64,000 nt of DNA from Mesostigma viride. Taxonomy: Eukaryota; Streptophyta; Mesostigmatophyceae; Mesostigmatales; Mesostigmataceae. Below the pieces are notes generated by a model. It did not search any database. It was not told the origin of the DNA and worked only from the letters and a program-made list of their open reading frames with translations. The position numbers and the translations under genes were made by a program. Position 1 is the stretch's first letter; every line of letters starts with the position of its first letter. This document shows positions 50,846 through 61,352 of this stretch, piece by piece. The stretch covers positions 60,001-124,000 of the forward strand of contig RPFO01000313.1 of the NCBI GenBank assembly GCA_009746045.1, written 5' to 3'.

Positions 50846-52298
50846 CTAGTTGCCATCCGTCTGGTAAGTGCCACGAGAGGCCAGCAGAACATCCAGGTAC
50901 GCCTGGTAGTGAGCCACATCATCGGCGTTGTCATGCCTATCTACAGTGAGGAAAACATCGGCCCACACGCCATCAGGAAACAGGCCCAGAAAGGCCCATG
51001 CAGTAATACCTATGCTGCGTAAGGACGACCTGGCCACGGGCCCAGTCCAGGAAACCACAGGCAAAGAGGCGTAGGAAAGGCTCGACCGCGATCAAACAGA
51101 GAGCCCGCAGGAGTAGGCGATGGTACCGGATCCGAGGGCGCAAACCCGTCGGGAAGAACAGATCCACCAGGGGCTCCACGTTAGACGGCCACATCCGGAT
51201 GTGCCGAACCTCACGGGAGCGCCACCGACGAGCACACTGTCGCGACCCGAACGTCTCTAGGTAGTCGCTAGCCCGAGGAGAAGGATGGCCACGGGAGTCC
51301 AGACCCTGGCCCGGGATGGGCGCTGGACGACGGGCATCCCACTCCAGGATGGGCTGGAGAACCGTGCTGTACGTGGCACTCGGCACCGCAGGAAACTCTA
51401 CCGTAAGGGCATCTGAGGCCATAATGCCCAGAGGCGGAGGGTAAGCCCATTGGAACCCACCGTAGGTGTCCAAGTCGTTGTGACGCCTAGCCCAGCGATA
51501 CAGAACACGCCGAACCAGGATCTCGCCCTGGAACACAGGATCAGCTAAAATAACCATGTCGAAAGGAGGCCGATCAGTCTCAATGGGTAGGCCACGGTCC
51601 CGCGGCGCCCGACACACCTGGGAGAACCCGTAGGACATGGACGAAATGGCAAGCTCGGCGGAGGCGCGCGGCAGGTCACACTGTCGGCAGGCGAGCGCAG
51701 ACATACCGTACCCAGGGACGGGCGTGTCGCGCGACTCCGGCGTCGCATGCACCACAGAAGGGGCCCGGTCCCGATCGCCCTGGGACAACTCCCGGAGGGA
51801 ATCAGCAGCGCGGGTGGTGCGAGGATCAGGGCCGCTGGCCCGAACAACCGCAGCCAAAGACCGCGAGGACGATGGGGCAGGGGCCGAAGCAGGGGTAGGA
51901 ACCGGCACAGACGCAGACGGCGCCGGTACAACAGGAGGTCGCGCCGGACCCGCTGCCGAAGGGGGTCGCGACGGACCCGCCACCGCAGCTGGCGCTCCGG
52001 TCTCCGGTGGCGGCGCACCCTCAGGCCACATGTTGAAAACAGGGCCCGTAGGGACAGGCAATCCGGCATAAGACTGGTTACCGTCCAAGCTCCAGTCGGG
52101 CACCGGAATCCTCTGCGGGGGACCACCCTCCCAAAGCCTGGGAAGACCGCCCGTGTCGCTGAAGAAACCCCGCGTTGGCTGCGATGGCGCTGCGGGCGGC
52201 CCGGAAGCGGCGACGGCGGGCGCGGCCGCTGGGGTGGGCGACTCGCGCAAAGGCGTAGGTACGTCGGTCGCGGGCGCAGAGGCAGCCGGAGGCGTAGG
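50846..52298 (-). CDS. Gypsy downstream ORF, C-terminal part
   Basis: A Pro/Ala/Ser-rich linker, then a folded-looking region: ACRQCDLPRASAELAISS, PPFDMVILADPVFQGEILVRRVLYRWARRHNDLDTYGGFQWAYPPPLGIM, RYHRLLLRALCLIAVEPFLRLFACGFLDW. One hydrophobic stretch could span a membrane, but no signal peptide or furin-like site is evident. A frameshift between about 51064 and 50975 moves the likely C-terminus (FPDGVWADVFLTVDRHDNAD...) into another frame, ending at 50846. Position downstream of pol is that of env or accessory genes. No known family is recognised. Confidence 0.5.
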
Positions 52299-52528
52299 AG
52301 TTATATACATCGATTCCTGCGGAATCGATACTAAGCGCTTAGTATCGATTCCGCAGGAATCGATGTATATAACTAAAACTTTTGCTTGCGCCGGCAAGGC
52401 TAAGGCCGATACTAGTCGGGTCATCGAATTGGCTATTCGATTATCGAAGTTGCCTATTCGACCATCGAACTTTCCTATATCGAACTTTCCTATATGTATC
52501 GATTCCGCAGGAATCGATGTATATAACT
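52299..52528. mobile_element. 230-bp palindromic MITE
   Basis: Ends AGTTATATACATCGATTCCT and its inverse. GTAGG is duplicated at 52294-52298 and 52529-52533. 52299-52374 is a perfect 76-bp palindrome, and the right end carries a third copy of the 36-bp half. Insertion plus duplication is 235 bp, which explains the frame change between the two halves of the host ORF. Confidence 0.85.
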
Positions 52529-52533
52529 GTAGG

Positions 52534-53413
52534 AGCCGCAGCAACAGTGGAAACCGCAGCTACCGAGGGCTCGCACAGCGCAGGCGAAACCGTAGGCGCC
52601 GAGGCAACCGAAGGGGTAGGGGGCACAGATACAACAGACACCCCACCTGGCGTGGCTGGAGCCTGCGCCTGGGCCGCCAAGAAAGCCCCGAATGGCGAGG
52701 TCAGGGACTGGATCTGGGCCTGCATCGCAGAAACAGTCGCCGAGAGATGATCAGGCTCGCGATCCAAGCCCAAAGGGGTAGGCTCCACAGACACGTGCCG
52801 GGTGGACCGTGGTGAAGACGGGACAGGGGAAGGAGCCGACACGGAGGAGGAGGTCGCTGCACTTGAGGCAGAATACTCTGGCGTGTACTGCGCCTCGACT
52901 GGTGCGTCCGTAGGGGAAGGGTCGCCAACTGCTACCCCAGCTGACTGGTCCGCGATTTCCATGTACTCGACCGCCCGTAGGAGGTCACAGGGGTGTTCAT
53001 CTACATCTGCCTCGCCCTCGCCTGGGAGCCAAGGGAACACCTCCCGTAGGCAGGAGCGGCCCACAGGGGTAGACAGGTAGGAAAACACCCGGGGGCACTG
53101 AAGGACAGCGGCTATCTGCCCCAAGGCGGGACAGCGGGAGCCGCATCCTAAAAGACAATGCCCGGCATCGTCGAACCCATGCACGACTAGCTTTTGCGGA
53201 TCGTCGGGGTCCGGGCCGAACCACGAGACCCCAAAGAGGGCAGCCCTGACTAAAGCCGCATGATGAGCCTGGAGGGCAGGCTGAACGAGGCCATGCACCC
53301 GGATAACTGGAACGTGACACCCAGCGGCCCGGAAGGGCCTCGAAGTAGAGCTCTGGGTCCGGTGGTGGAGGGGAAGGCGGCCGGCTCTCCGACGGAGGGG
53401 TAGGATCAGCCAT
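52534..53413 (-). CDS. Gypsy downstream ORF, N-terminal part
   Basis: Starts at ATG MADPTPPSESRPPSPPPPDPE. After ELYFEA the frame must shift by one base (near 53340) to continue as GCHVPVIRVHGLVQPALQAHHAALVRAALFGVSWFG..., which contains several Cys/His (HCLLGCGSRC). Then a Ser/Pro/Ala-rich linker up to the MITE. Removal of the MITE joins it in frame with 50846-52298. Not recognised as any family. Confidence 0.45.
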
Positions 53414-53529
53414 GATGGCTGCGGAGGGGAGGGGACAACCAACCACCCACCAACAGCAGGAATACGATAAGGGAGGGGCAGGTTGCCAGCTAGAGCTGGT
53501 GTAGGGTTTTGTAGTCCACTAGGAACTCA

Positions 53530-53870
53530 GATTCTGAGAATTTTCTCAAAACCCTCAATTTTCTCACCTTTTGTGAGAATTTTTTGAGAAAATTGAGAAA
53601 AATCTCAATTTTTTTCCGCAAACGCTAGGCAAAAAATCTCACCAGGGTGAGATTTTGGTGAGAAAAAGGGGGTTTTGGTGAGATTGGGGTGAGAAAAAAC
53701 CCTAAAGTGAGAAAAAAGGTGAGAATGGGTGAGAAAAAGTGAGAAAATTTGAGAAAATTGAGAAAATTGAGAAGTTTCTCACCAACACGAGAAAAATCAC
53801 TAACACGAGAAAAATCACAAGTCAACGTGGTGAGAAATTTCTCACCAAGAGTGTAACACGAGAAAAATCA
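53530..53870. repeat. Left subterminal GTGAGAAA array of the CACTA element
   Basis: About 20 copies of GTGAGAAA, GAGAAAATT and similar, direct and inverted. Confidence 0.85.
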
Positions 53871-54025
53871 TGAGCTTTATTTCATTAAGTCCTTAACGTG
53901 AAAAAAAACTCAACACCACTTTGATATGCATTATAGGGTGCACAAAGGTGCAATTAATATAGGGTTGTCATACAATATAAAACAGCACATCATTCCATAA
54001 ACAATGCTGTCATGCCCAAATTAAA

Positions 54026-55114
54026 TCAATAGTCATCTTCTTCAGAACTGCTGTCCGAGGGGTTGCTTGCATCAACATCATCTTCTGATGACATAGTGTC
54101 ATCCCCACTAGTGTCGCAATAGTTCACAGCTTTACGCTGCCTTCCACTGGCCCTCTTTGCCATAGGGACCTCCTCAATTACAACGGTGGGCTGGCTAGGT
54201 CCAGCATCTGTGGGAGCACCACGCTTGCGGCTGCGCCCTCGAGCAGGTGCCTTGCCAGCGCGGCGCACCACGTCGCCATCACCTAGGTCTGCCGCTGCCA
54301 CCTTCTTCTTCTTGGACCCCTTCTTCTTGCCTTTCTTCTTGCCACTAGGCGGTGGCGGTGGCATCGGCTCACCCTCCTCAATCACTTCAAACTGCGGCAT
54401 GGTGGGGAAATCTGCTGCCACGCTGTGATACACATGGTTACTGAGGGCAGATTGCGCCTGATGTGCCATGCTCCATGGCAGTTTGGCAGGGATTACCACC
54501 ATTTCGGGAGCATAGCATTCATCGACGACATACCCAACTGAGCTCACTGCACCTGGCAACACAAGGCACGACGACCTGGGGGCCTGTGCGCTGCTGATGA
54601 CCACCAACCTCTCGTGGGGCAGGTGAGCGACATGAAGGCGATCAAAAAGCTCCACCTTCAACAACAGCTGCCATTCCCAGCCCCCTCGTGGGTACTCTAA
54701 CCTGGCCTTCAGAATGTGTGTAATGAAACCAAAGTCTACACCGCCCGGGCCATGCACCGCAACTCCCGCATTCTTGTGCCGCTTTCCCTGGGATTGGTCC
54801 GCAGCCTCCGTGCGGTAGTTGAACCTGTGTATCCTGACTTTGTGGAAAGAATCCGCGTAGCGCTTCACGCCCCCACACGCCGCTACAATGCCTTGCGGCA
54901 CAAGCGGCGTCAGGTTTAATGATGCCCATGCAAGCACGTTGAACGTTGTGTCAGCACAGCGATCTCGCCTGCATTCAAACAAACGCACACCGATAACCCA
55001 GCAAAGAGTATTATTATTGCAAGTATTGGTTATTAAAAAAAATAGAACAGATACAACACAGGACGCTTTTACTGGCGGCAAGATCATGGCACCCGGATGG
55101 GTAAAACCAAACAA
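54026..55114 (-). CDS. CACTA transposase-associated protein, C-terminal part (DUF4216-like)
   Basis: Open for 362 codons; the start is probably a splice junction, not the first Met. About residues 50-215 (ACGGVKRYADSFHKVRIH..., NAGVAVHGPGGVDFGFITHILKARLEYPRGGWEWQLLLKVELFD, SSVGYVVDECYAPEMVVIP) match the order of elements in the beta-rich domain after the TNP2 transposase of plant CACTA elements ('FG.I..I....Y..G....LFK...F', 'V.YV.D'). The C-terminus is Lys-rich (GKKKGKKKGSKKKK, a likely nuclear signal), then Arg- and Ser/Asp/Glu-rich. The catalytic TNP2 part is not seen in the element, so it may be non-autonomous or lie in undetected exons. Confidence 0.55.
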   Translation of the reverse strand: MFGFTHPGAMILPPVKASCVVSVLFFLITNTCNNNTLCWVIGVRLFECRRDRCADTTFNVLAWASLNLTPLVPQGIVAACGGVKRYADSFHKVRIHRFNYRTEAADQSQGKRHKNAGVAVHGPGGVDFGFITHILKARLEYPRGGWEWQLLLKVELFDRLHVAHLPHERLVVISSAQAPRSSCLVLPGAVSSVGYVVDECYAPEMVVIPAKLPWSMAHQAQSALSNHVYHSVAADFPTMPQFEVIEEGEPMPPPPPSGKKKGKKKGSKKKKVAAADLGDGDVVRRAGKAPARGRSRKRGAPTDAGPSQPTVVIEEVPMAKRASGRQRKAVNYCDTSGDDTMSSEDDVDASNPSDSSSEEDDY

Positions 55115-57569
55115 ACTAGATATTAATTACTAGGGCTGGCTTTGTGACAGTAAAACATGATTGCATGGCTAATCCCAAGGCGCCTTTCAATAGGACTGAA
55201 TTAAAATAACCAAAGCAGACGGCGTAAGTAGCATTTGCAAAAAACAAGGCTCACCAGTAGGCCTCGTCGCCATTCGCAGGGTCGCTGTAATCAGCCTTGG
55301 GAAGGGCATCTTCTACCAGCAAATCCCTTGCCGCGTTGTGTCAGCACAGCGATCCCCCCTGCATCCAAACAAAGGCACACCGATAACCAAGCAAAGAGTA
55401 TGCAAATGTGTAGCCTTGTTCATTGAAATTATGGCTGGCTTACGCAAAGAGCGACTGTAAGATGACCTATACAGTGGGGCCGGAAACAGCTTGCTTGATC
55501 AGGGCGTGTTTTTCGAGCTTCACTGGCCGGGAGTGTCTAGTGGTGAGAACCATTGCTGCGATCGCTTTCCCACCATTTACGAGGAAATACCCGCAAATGA
55601 AAAACCACTGAAACGGTCTAGCTAGTCAGTCATTACATTAGCCACATGCCATCATGCATGTTTCCAAACGTCCAGGAACTGCACACGGTGCAAATGCCAT
55701 TTGCAGTGCAAAAATCCAGAGGACACGACCTCATTGCTTCATATTTGTATGCAGAAGACTAAAAAAGTAACATGCATTAATGGCCCGCATGCATAAAGGG
55801 CCTGAATTCTGATGCGGGCCCAACGGCAGCACCGCCAAAGCAGATAAGGGCCCGCAGTCTGATGCGGGCCCCACGGCACCACCGCCATAGCAGAGCTCGA
55901 AGGTCGTGGTGCGCGTGAAACGTACGTATGCCCTTTGTCGGTAGGTGCCGTTGGGGTCAAATTGGGTGCCGCCAAAATCGGGCCGACGCGTCAATAGACT
56001 GAGGCCGTCGATGAGAGCCATCATGCGGCTTGGGGAACTTCAGCTAAGTTAACTTAACGCAAACCACTGGTCGCCCGCGTCGGGAACCGGCCCAACGGCT
56101 CTCCCGCAACAGAAAATTACGCGGCATACTGCATAAGTCGTCGGATTGTTAGATTTCGACGGTCAAGATTTCATGATGAGGTTTGCGTTCAATTTGCCGC
56201 AGTTTGCCGCCCAGAGAAAGTAGTTGTTGGACTCGTTGCCCACGATGAAACACAATCAAGCAAGCCGTTTCCGGCCCCACCGTGTAGGTCATGTAGTCGC
56301 TCTTCACGTCAGCCAGCCGTAATTTCAATGCACAAGGCTACACATTTCCATCTCCATTCATATTCATAATCCTGCACGACTCGAAAACGCGGACAAGATA
56401 ACGGCAGGCTCGAGCTACCATGGTCCGGATTCTCCCGATTTCTGGCCTGCGCTGGTTGTCTCCTTGATATTGGCAACTCTCTCCGGTAAGAGATTTTCCG
56501 CAGTTTGGCTGTTTCGAAACGTTAATTAAGTGAGATGCCTTCGGATCAGGAGACTCACACAGCCGCGAAATCATGCCAAAGGTCATATGTTCGATCCCTT
56601 GCTGGTAGCTTCTGAGCTTTCTTATTTTCTGTGTTCCGCGGAATCTCAGATTTGGGCCGCTAGCGTTTTCACGTTTGTTGCTTTCTGATCCGACGACAAC
56701 GTTGTGCCTTGCTCGTGTGACATCTGGCGCATGGTGTGATTCATGTGTATGGTGCTGCCTTGCCACATGGGGCTGCTTTGCCATAAGAGTGAGTGTTGGG
56801 TTCTACACATTTGCTGCATGGACCGTTAGGTGCTGGTGAGCTCTTCCTTGTAGAATGGTGATGTCTATGTCAAGGATCTGATGTCTTTTTTGTCTCTTGC
56901 ACTGCTTTCATTTTAGGGGGAATTATAGGTGTCATTATTTTGGCATTTGAAGGTATAGATGTTTATCTGCAAGGGCCTGTTTTTTTTCCCCCGGCCTCTT
57001 GCATGCATGGATGTGTAGAATTGTATGTTGATGGAATTATGATTTGCCATACACATTTGCTGAGCTCAAGATCCTTGTAGAACGCTTACATCTATGTCAA
57101 GGATCTGATTTCTTTTCCTCTTGCGTATATTGTGTCGGTTTGCTTTATTTCTTGCAGGGACCACGAGAGTAAAATGCAAGCGGTTCCACTTTCAAGTCAG
57201 CATGTGACGCCCTGTCGACCGGCCCGCTTTGTTAGCTAGCTACCATATAGTATTTGATGATAGGCATTGAATGCGAAAGATGTCATAACGCCATAACAGA
57301 CTGTGTTGAACAGGCATTGAATGCCGAAGATGTCATAACGCCATAACAGACTGTGTTGAAAAGGCATATTTGAATGCCGAAGATGTACATAACGCCATAA
57401 CAGTGTTGAATAGTTGAATCAACGGGTTCTTGCAGCTGTAAACATTAAAATTATTCAAACATTTAATGAAAAAATCATTATTGTTCGTGCTGTTTTGAAC
57501 AGCGGTTGTTACTGGCACTGCATGCATGTGTCTGCTGCCAGCATATTGCATTATGGGTGTGTTTTTCAG
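55115..57569. other. CACTA interior, fragments only
   Basis: No long ORF. A ~65-bp block (GTTGTGTCAGCACAGCGATC...) occurs at 54948-55012 and 55335-55400. 55398-55505 is repeated inverted at about 56240-56345. A tandem GATGCGGGCCC block is at 55795-55890. A GTCAAGGATCTGAT block is at about 56870 and 57098. Confidence 0.5.
57255..57412. repeat. ~50-bp tandem repeat, three copies
   Basis: Unit AGGCATTGAATGCCGAAGAT...CATAACGCCATAACAG. Confidence 0.9.
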
Positions 57570-57895
57570 CGCTGTGTTTTCTCACTTTTCTCACGTCCTG
57601 TTTTTCTCACTTTTCTCACTTTTCTCACGTCCTGATTTTCTCACTTTTCTCACGTTTCACACCTCCCGTTTTTCTCACTTATCTCACGTCCTGTTTTTTG
57701 AGATTTTTCTCACGTTTTTCCCCTTTTTTCACCTTTTTGGGGCAATCTCACCCGGGTGAGAAACGTGTTTTCTCACCCATTCTCACCCCATTCTCACCCT
57801 TTTTTCTCACCTTTCTCACCCATTCTCACCCATTTCTCACCCTTTTTCTCACCTTTCTCACCCTTTTTCTCACCATTTCTCACCCATTCTCAAAG
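57570..57895. repeat. Right subterminal TTTCTCAC array of the CACTA element
   Basis: Over 25 copies of TTTCTCAC/CATTCTCACC, mirror of the left array. Confidence 0.88.
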
Positions 57896-57911
57896 CCGAG
57901 TTCCTAGTGTC

Positions 57912-58385
57912 CTGCAACAAGCGGCTACAACCATCTAACTCACTCTCCGTGTACCATACTTTATCTACCTCACTACGAGCATACATCCATTTCACCTTAT
58001 ACTGGCGCTGGGTACCGCGGCCCTTTTTAATATCTCTATGGGCCACGATACCCCCTACCTCGTCTTCTACCTCACCAGTGTCAGGGTTATGCTCTAAAGG
58101 GGCAGGAGCTAGTTCTCTACCAGCGAACGTGCTTTGGTGATAAAGCTTCAGCTGGCTTCTATGGAAGGTGTTAGAATGTGTCTGCCAAGAGGTGGGGATA
58201 TCTATTTTATATAAGAAATTACCTACTCTAGACAACACACGGAAGGGTCCTAAGAAGGCGGGCCTAAGTTTCACTTTAAGTTCAGCTTCGAACTTGTGAG
58301 CAAAACGGCCAACACGGGGGCCTTCTACTAAGACTAAATCTCCTATATCTATTTCAGGCGCTCTTCTATCTAAGGAGGCACGCAA
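57912..58385 (-). CDS. Gypsy integrase C-terminus and chromodomain
   Basis: Reads the post-integrase module (DIGDLVLVEGPRVGRFAHKFEAELKVKLRPAFLGPFRVLSRVGNFLYKIDIP, HRSQLKLYH) then a chromodomain-like segment (GGIVAHRDIKKGRGTQRQYKVKWMYARSEVDKVWYTESEL). Such domains guide integration to chromatin. Cut at the very end by the CACTA element. A frameshift of the pol chain lies between 58385 and 58518. Confidence 0.85.
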
Positions 58386-58517
58386 CCTAGCAAGGTACTT
58401 GGCCTGAGCTTTTGGTACCCTGAAATTGCGTGATCATGTGCATTTTTCATTTTATCTAGCAAGGCCTGCACACCTTCTACGGTATCCCGGGACACATCGT
58501 CCCTATCCCGTAAAGGA

Positions 58518-59408
58518 CTAGCTAAGAGGGGTAGGAGTAAGAGGCTGTCTACCAGTATCTAGGAAGAAAGGCGTATAGCCATGCGCAGCCTGAGGGCAAT
58601 TGTTAAGGGAGAACTCTACCAAGCATAGATAATCCTCCCAATCACTACCAGAGCCGTTAACATAGTGCCTCAGCGCTTCTTCCACTACCCTATTAAGACG
58701 TTCTACTAGATGAGAGGAGGAGGAGTGATAGGCAGTACCGAACGTAACCTTGGTACCAATAGCAGCGAAGAACTGCTGCCAAAAGTCAGAGGTAAATAGC
58801 TTATCTTTATCACTAATAAACTGCCTACTCAAACCATGATATCTATAGACGTTATTAAGGTATAGGCGTGCGCAATCGCGTGCGGTGAGTTCTAAGGGAC
58901 ACGGCACGAGATGACACATACGAGTAAAACGATCTACGAAAACAAGGATCTGGGCGTTACCTCTATCATTCTTCCTAAAAGGTCCTACAAAATCCATCAT
59001 AATAGAGTCCCACGGCATGATGGGATCAGGTAGAGTCCTAGGTTCTGCTATCTGTCCTACATTGTTGGGTTTCATCTCCTGGCAAGATTGACAGGTTCTA
59101 ACATACTCATCTACATCCTTCAAAAGGGAAGGCCAGTAGTAAGAGCGGGCTACTAGGTCCCGTACCCGTTTACCACCCTGATGAGCAGCTAAGTCATGCA
59201 ACTCAAAGAGCAAGGAGGAGCGACAGATAGGAGGGACATACAGGCGCCATTGAGGGGGAGAATCTGCTATCTGCACATATAAAAACCCACCTACAAATTT
59301 ACAAGGGTGCTTGCCTAATTGTTGGGGATGGGCAGCAATGGCAGCTAAAGCTTCCGGCTCAGTGGCCGTAAATCTACTAATAAGGCGTTCAAGATCAGAG
59401 GTAGGCAT
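58518..59408 (-). CDS. Gypsy integrase core
   Basis: Zinc motif HDLAAHQGGKRVRDLVARSYYW...CQSCQ; catalytic Asp in MMDFVGPF, Asp in FISDKDKLF, Glu in HLVERLNRVVEEALRHY. The usual YHPQTDGQ before the Glu is YHSSSSHL here. In frame with 57912-58385 but separated by a stop or indel region. Confidence 0.87.
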   Translation of the reverse strand: MPTSDLERLISRFTATEPEALAAIAAHPQQLGKHPCKFVGGFLYVQIADSPPQWRLYVPPICRSSLLFELHDLAAHQGGKRVRDLVARSYYWPSLLKDVDEYVRTCQSCQEMKPNNVGQIAEPRTLPDPIMPWDSIMMDFVGPFRKNDRGNAQILVFVDRFTRMCHLVPCPLELTARDCARLYLNNVYRYHGLSRQFISDKDKLFTSDFWQQFFAAIGTKVTFGTAYHSSSSHLVERLNRVVEEALRHYVNGSGSDWEDYLCLVEFSLNNCPQAAHGYTPFFLDTGRQPLTPTPLS

Positions 59409-59518
59409 CGCTACAGAGGTATCCAGAACAGGTTTAAAGAGGTCTCCTACCGCCTTGCCAAAGAGAAGGGGAGGTCCTAGAGGGACTATGTTATCATAAG
59501 ACTTTCCTGACCTAGTCG

Positions 59519-59848
59519 CTATATGGCTAAGCGGTATAGAAATTTTATTTTTCCCCTCCCCCCCACCGAGACCACAGGAAGGGCCTCACACGGGAGAGAG
59601 AGTCCTACGTGAGAAAGGAGATCAGGCATGCGAACAGCTGTATGAAAGAGATAGGCATAGGATTCATCATCAGGTAGTTCACCATAAGGGGTTACACCCA
59701 TAGTAGTAGGAACTAGAGTAGTATTGAGAACATCCAAGTCCTCGAAAAAGGAGTAATCTGCGCGACGGGAGAGTGCATCTGGTACTATGTTATCTACACC
59801 CTTAACATACTGAAGTTTAAAAGGGGAAAACTGTGCTAAAAACTCCAT
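59519..59848 (-). CDS. Gypsy RNase H end and connection
   Basis: Starts MEFLAQFSPFKLQYVKGVDNIVPDALSRRADY, the conserved end of gypsy RNase H (N-x-VPDALSR). Frameshifted relative to 59836-60522. Confidence 0.85.
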   Translation of the reverse strand: MEFLAQFSPFKLQYVKGVDNIVPDALSRRADYSFFEDLDVLNTTLVPTTMGVTPYGELPDDESYAYLFHTAVRMPDLLSHVGLSLPCEALPVVSVGGRGKIKFLYRLAI

Positions 59849-60522
59849 CCAGCGCGCTTGACGAGGGGTAAGGTTGGGTTGGAGAGAAGATGGGTAAGGG
59901 GACGGTGATCCGTCTGGATAACTAATCTATAAGGATCTATCTCACAGGGTTCATTCAGGCAAACATCAAATTGGGCACCTTTAAGAAAGTGCTGCCACGC
60001 GTGGCAACAATACACCACCGCTAAGAGTTCCTGCTGGTGTACGGGATAGTTACGCTCCGCAGGGAGCATTGTCCTAGAGATATACTCAATTGGCTGTAAG
60101 CCCTGACCCTGATCCTGGAGAAGGACGCCCCCTATAGCTACCTTACTAGCGTCTGTAGCTACCACAAAGGGTTTAGTAGTATCAGGTAGGATGAGTACGG
60201 GAGGAGAGAGGAGTAGGGATTTTAGACACTGAAAAGCCGACTGACACTCACTACTCCAAACAAAGGGGATATCTTTCTTTAATAAATGATTGATAGGGGC
60301 TGCTATAGTTGCGAAACGCGGGATAAAACGCCTATAGTAAGAGGCAATCCCTAGGAAACTACGTACACCTTTAACGTCGGTAGGGGTAGGCCATTCCTGA
60401 ATTGACTTAGTTTTATCCGGGTCGGTAGCGACCCCGGCATCTGACAAGACGTGTCCTAAAAATGGTACACTCCTACCAGAACGAACTTTAGCACGGCGAG
60501 CCCACAAAGAATTTTCAGCCAT
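59836..60522 (-). CDS. Gypsy RT thumb and RNase H
   Basis: Contains FLGHVLSDAGVATDPDKTKSIQEWP, VRSFLGIASYYRRFIPRFATIAAPI, then RNase H with Asp in FVVATDASKVAIGGVLLQ, Glu in HQQELLAVVY, Asp in VIQTDHRPLTHLL. A 1-base shift at about 60570 separates it from the RT palm. Confidence 0.87.
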   Translation of the reverse strand: MAENSLWARRAKVRSGRSVPFLGHVLSDAGVATDPDKTKSIQEWPTPTDVKGVRSFLGIASYYRRFIPRFATIAAPINHLLKKDIPFVWSSECQSAFQCLKSLLLSPPVLILPDTTKPFVVATDASKVAIGGVLLQDQGQGLQPIEYISRTMLPAERNYPVHQQELLAVVYCCHAWQHFLKGAQFDVCLNEPCEIDPYRLVIQTDHRPLTHLLSNPTLPLVKRAGWSF

Positions 60523-60539
60523 TATTTCTAAGACTTTCT

Positions 60540-61352
60540 TTAAATCACGTAGGTGCGTTTCAAAATCAGGGAGTAAATAAGGATATCATCTAAGTAAGCT
60601 TGAGCACAAGAACGATCGTGCTCAGATAAAGAAACAGAGGAGAAGGAAGGATCCTTTAAATCAGATGACACTTGAGGAAGGTGAGAATTACCCATAACAG
60701 GTCTAAGCACTTCATTCATTAACATTTGAAAAGAGGCAGGAGAGTTACAGAGTCCCATAGCCGCTACTCTAAACTGGTAATGACCAAAAGGGGTAGCAAA
60801 GGCGGTTTTATGGCAATCCTCAGGCGCTATACGCAGCTGCCAAAAACCATCCGCACAATCCAGTACCGTGAAACAGGTGGAACCTTTAACCTTATTAAAT
60901 ATATCATCAATACGAGGTAGAGGGTATTTAGACTTCACAGTAATATCATTTAACTTCCTATAATCAGTAACTAGGCGAAACTTGCCATTTGGCTTAGGAA
61001 CTAACAGGACACCAGCTGAGTAGGGGGAGTTACTAGGCTCTATCAATCCTGCTTCTAATAGTGACACTAAAATCTGTTTTAGTTCCTTTAATTCGGTAGG
61101 GCCCATTCTATACATCGGAGAGTGCGTAGGAACTGCACCGTCCTTGATAACTACACGGTGTAAAACAGAACGAGGAGGAGGATAAGAAGGAGTCTTTTCT
61201 TCAAAAACTTTTGAGGAATCTATCACAGCCATGTATCTTACTATTTCATTTTCAGTAAATCCCACTCCTATTGTATCCACTGTGTTTACATCTATATCCA
61301 CACTATTATTAGGATAGGTATCTCCTGTACTTCTAACTGAAGGAACATACAT
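60540..61352 (-). CDS. Gypsy reverse transcriptase palm
   Basis: Conserved blocks: LVPKPNGKFRLVTDYRKLNDITVKSKYPLPRIDD, motif A FTVLDCADGFWQL, GHYQFRVAAMGLCNSPASFQMLMNEVLRPVMG, and active box AYLDDILIYS. About 29 residues (SHLPQVSSD...RSCAQ) sit between the MNEVLRPVMGN helix and YLDD, longer than the usual ~8. Confidence 0.88.
   Translation of the reverse strand: MYVPSVRSTGDTYPNNSVDIDVNTVDTIGVGFTENEIVRYMAVIDSSKVFEEKTPSYPPPRSVLHRVVIKDGAVPTHSPMYRMGPTELKELKQILVSLLEAGLIEPSNSPYSAGVLLVPKPNGKFRLVTDYRKLNDITVKSKYPLPRIDDIFNKVKGSTCFTVLDCADGFWQLRIAPEDCHKTAFATPFGHYQFRVAAMGLCNSPASFQMLMNEVLRPVMGNSHLPQVSSDLKDPSFSSVSLSEHDRSCAQAYLDDILIYSLILKRTYVI

Larger units (their letters stand above)
53517..57909. mobile_element. 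4.4-kb CACTA transposon in gypsy chromodomain end
   Basis: Ends CACTAGGAACTC inverted; TC flanks (53515-53516, 57910-57911). Dense GTGAGAAA/TTTCTCAC arrays occupy 53530-53870 and 57570-57895. Without it the gypsy pol reads on from LLQD for a few codons to a stop. A gene on the minus strand ends near the left end. Confidence 0.82.
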
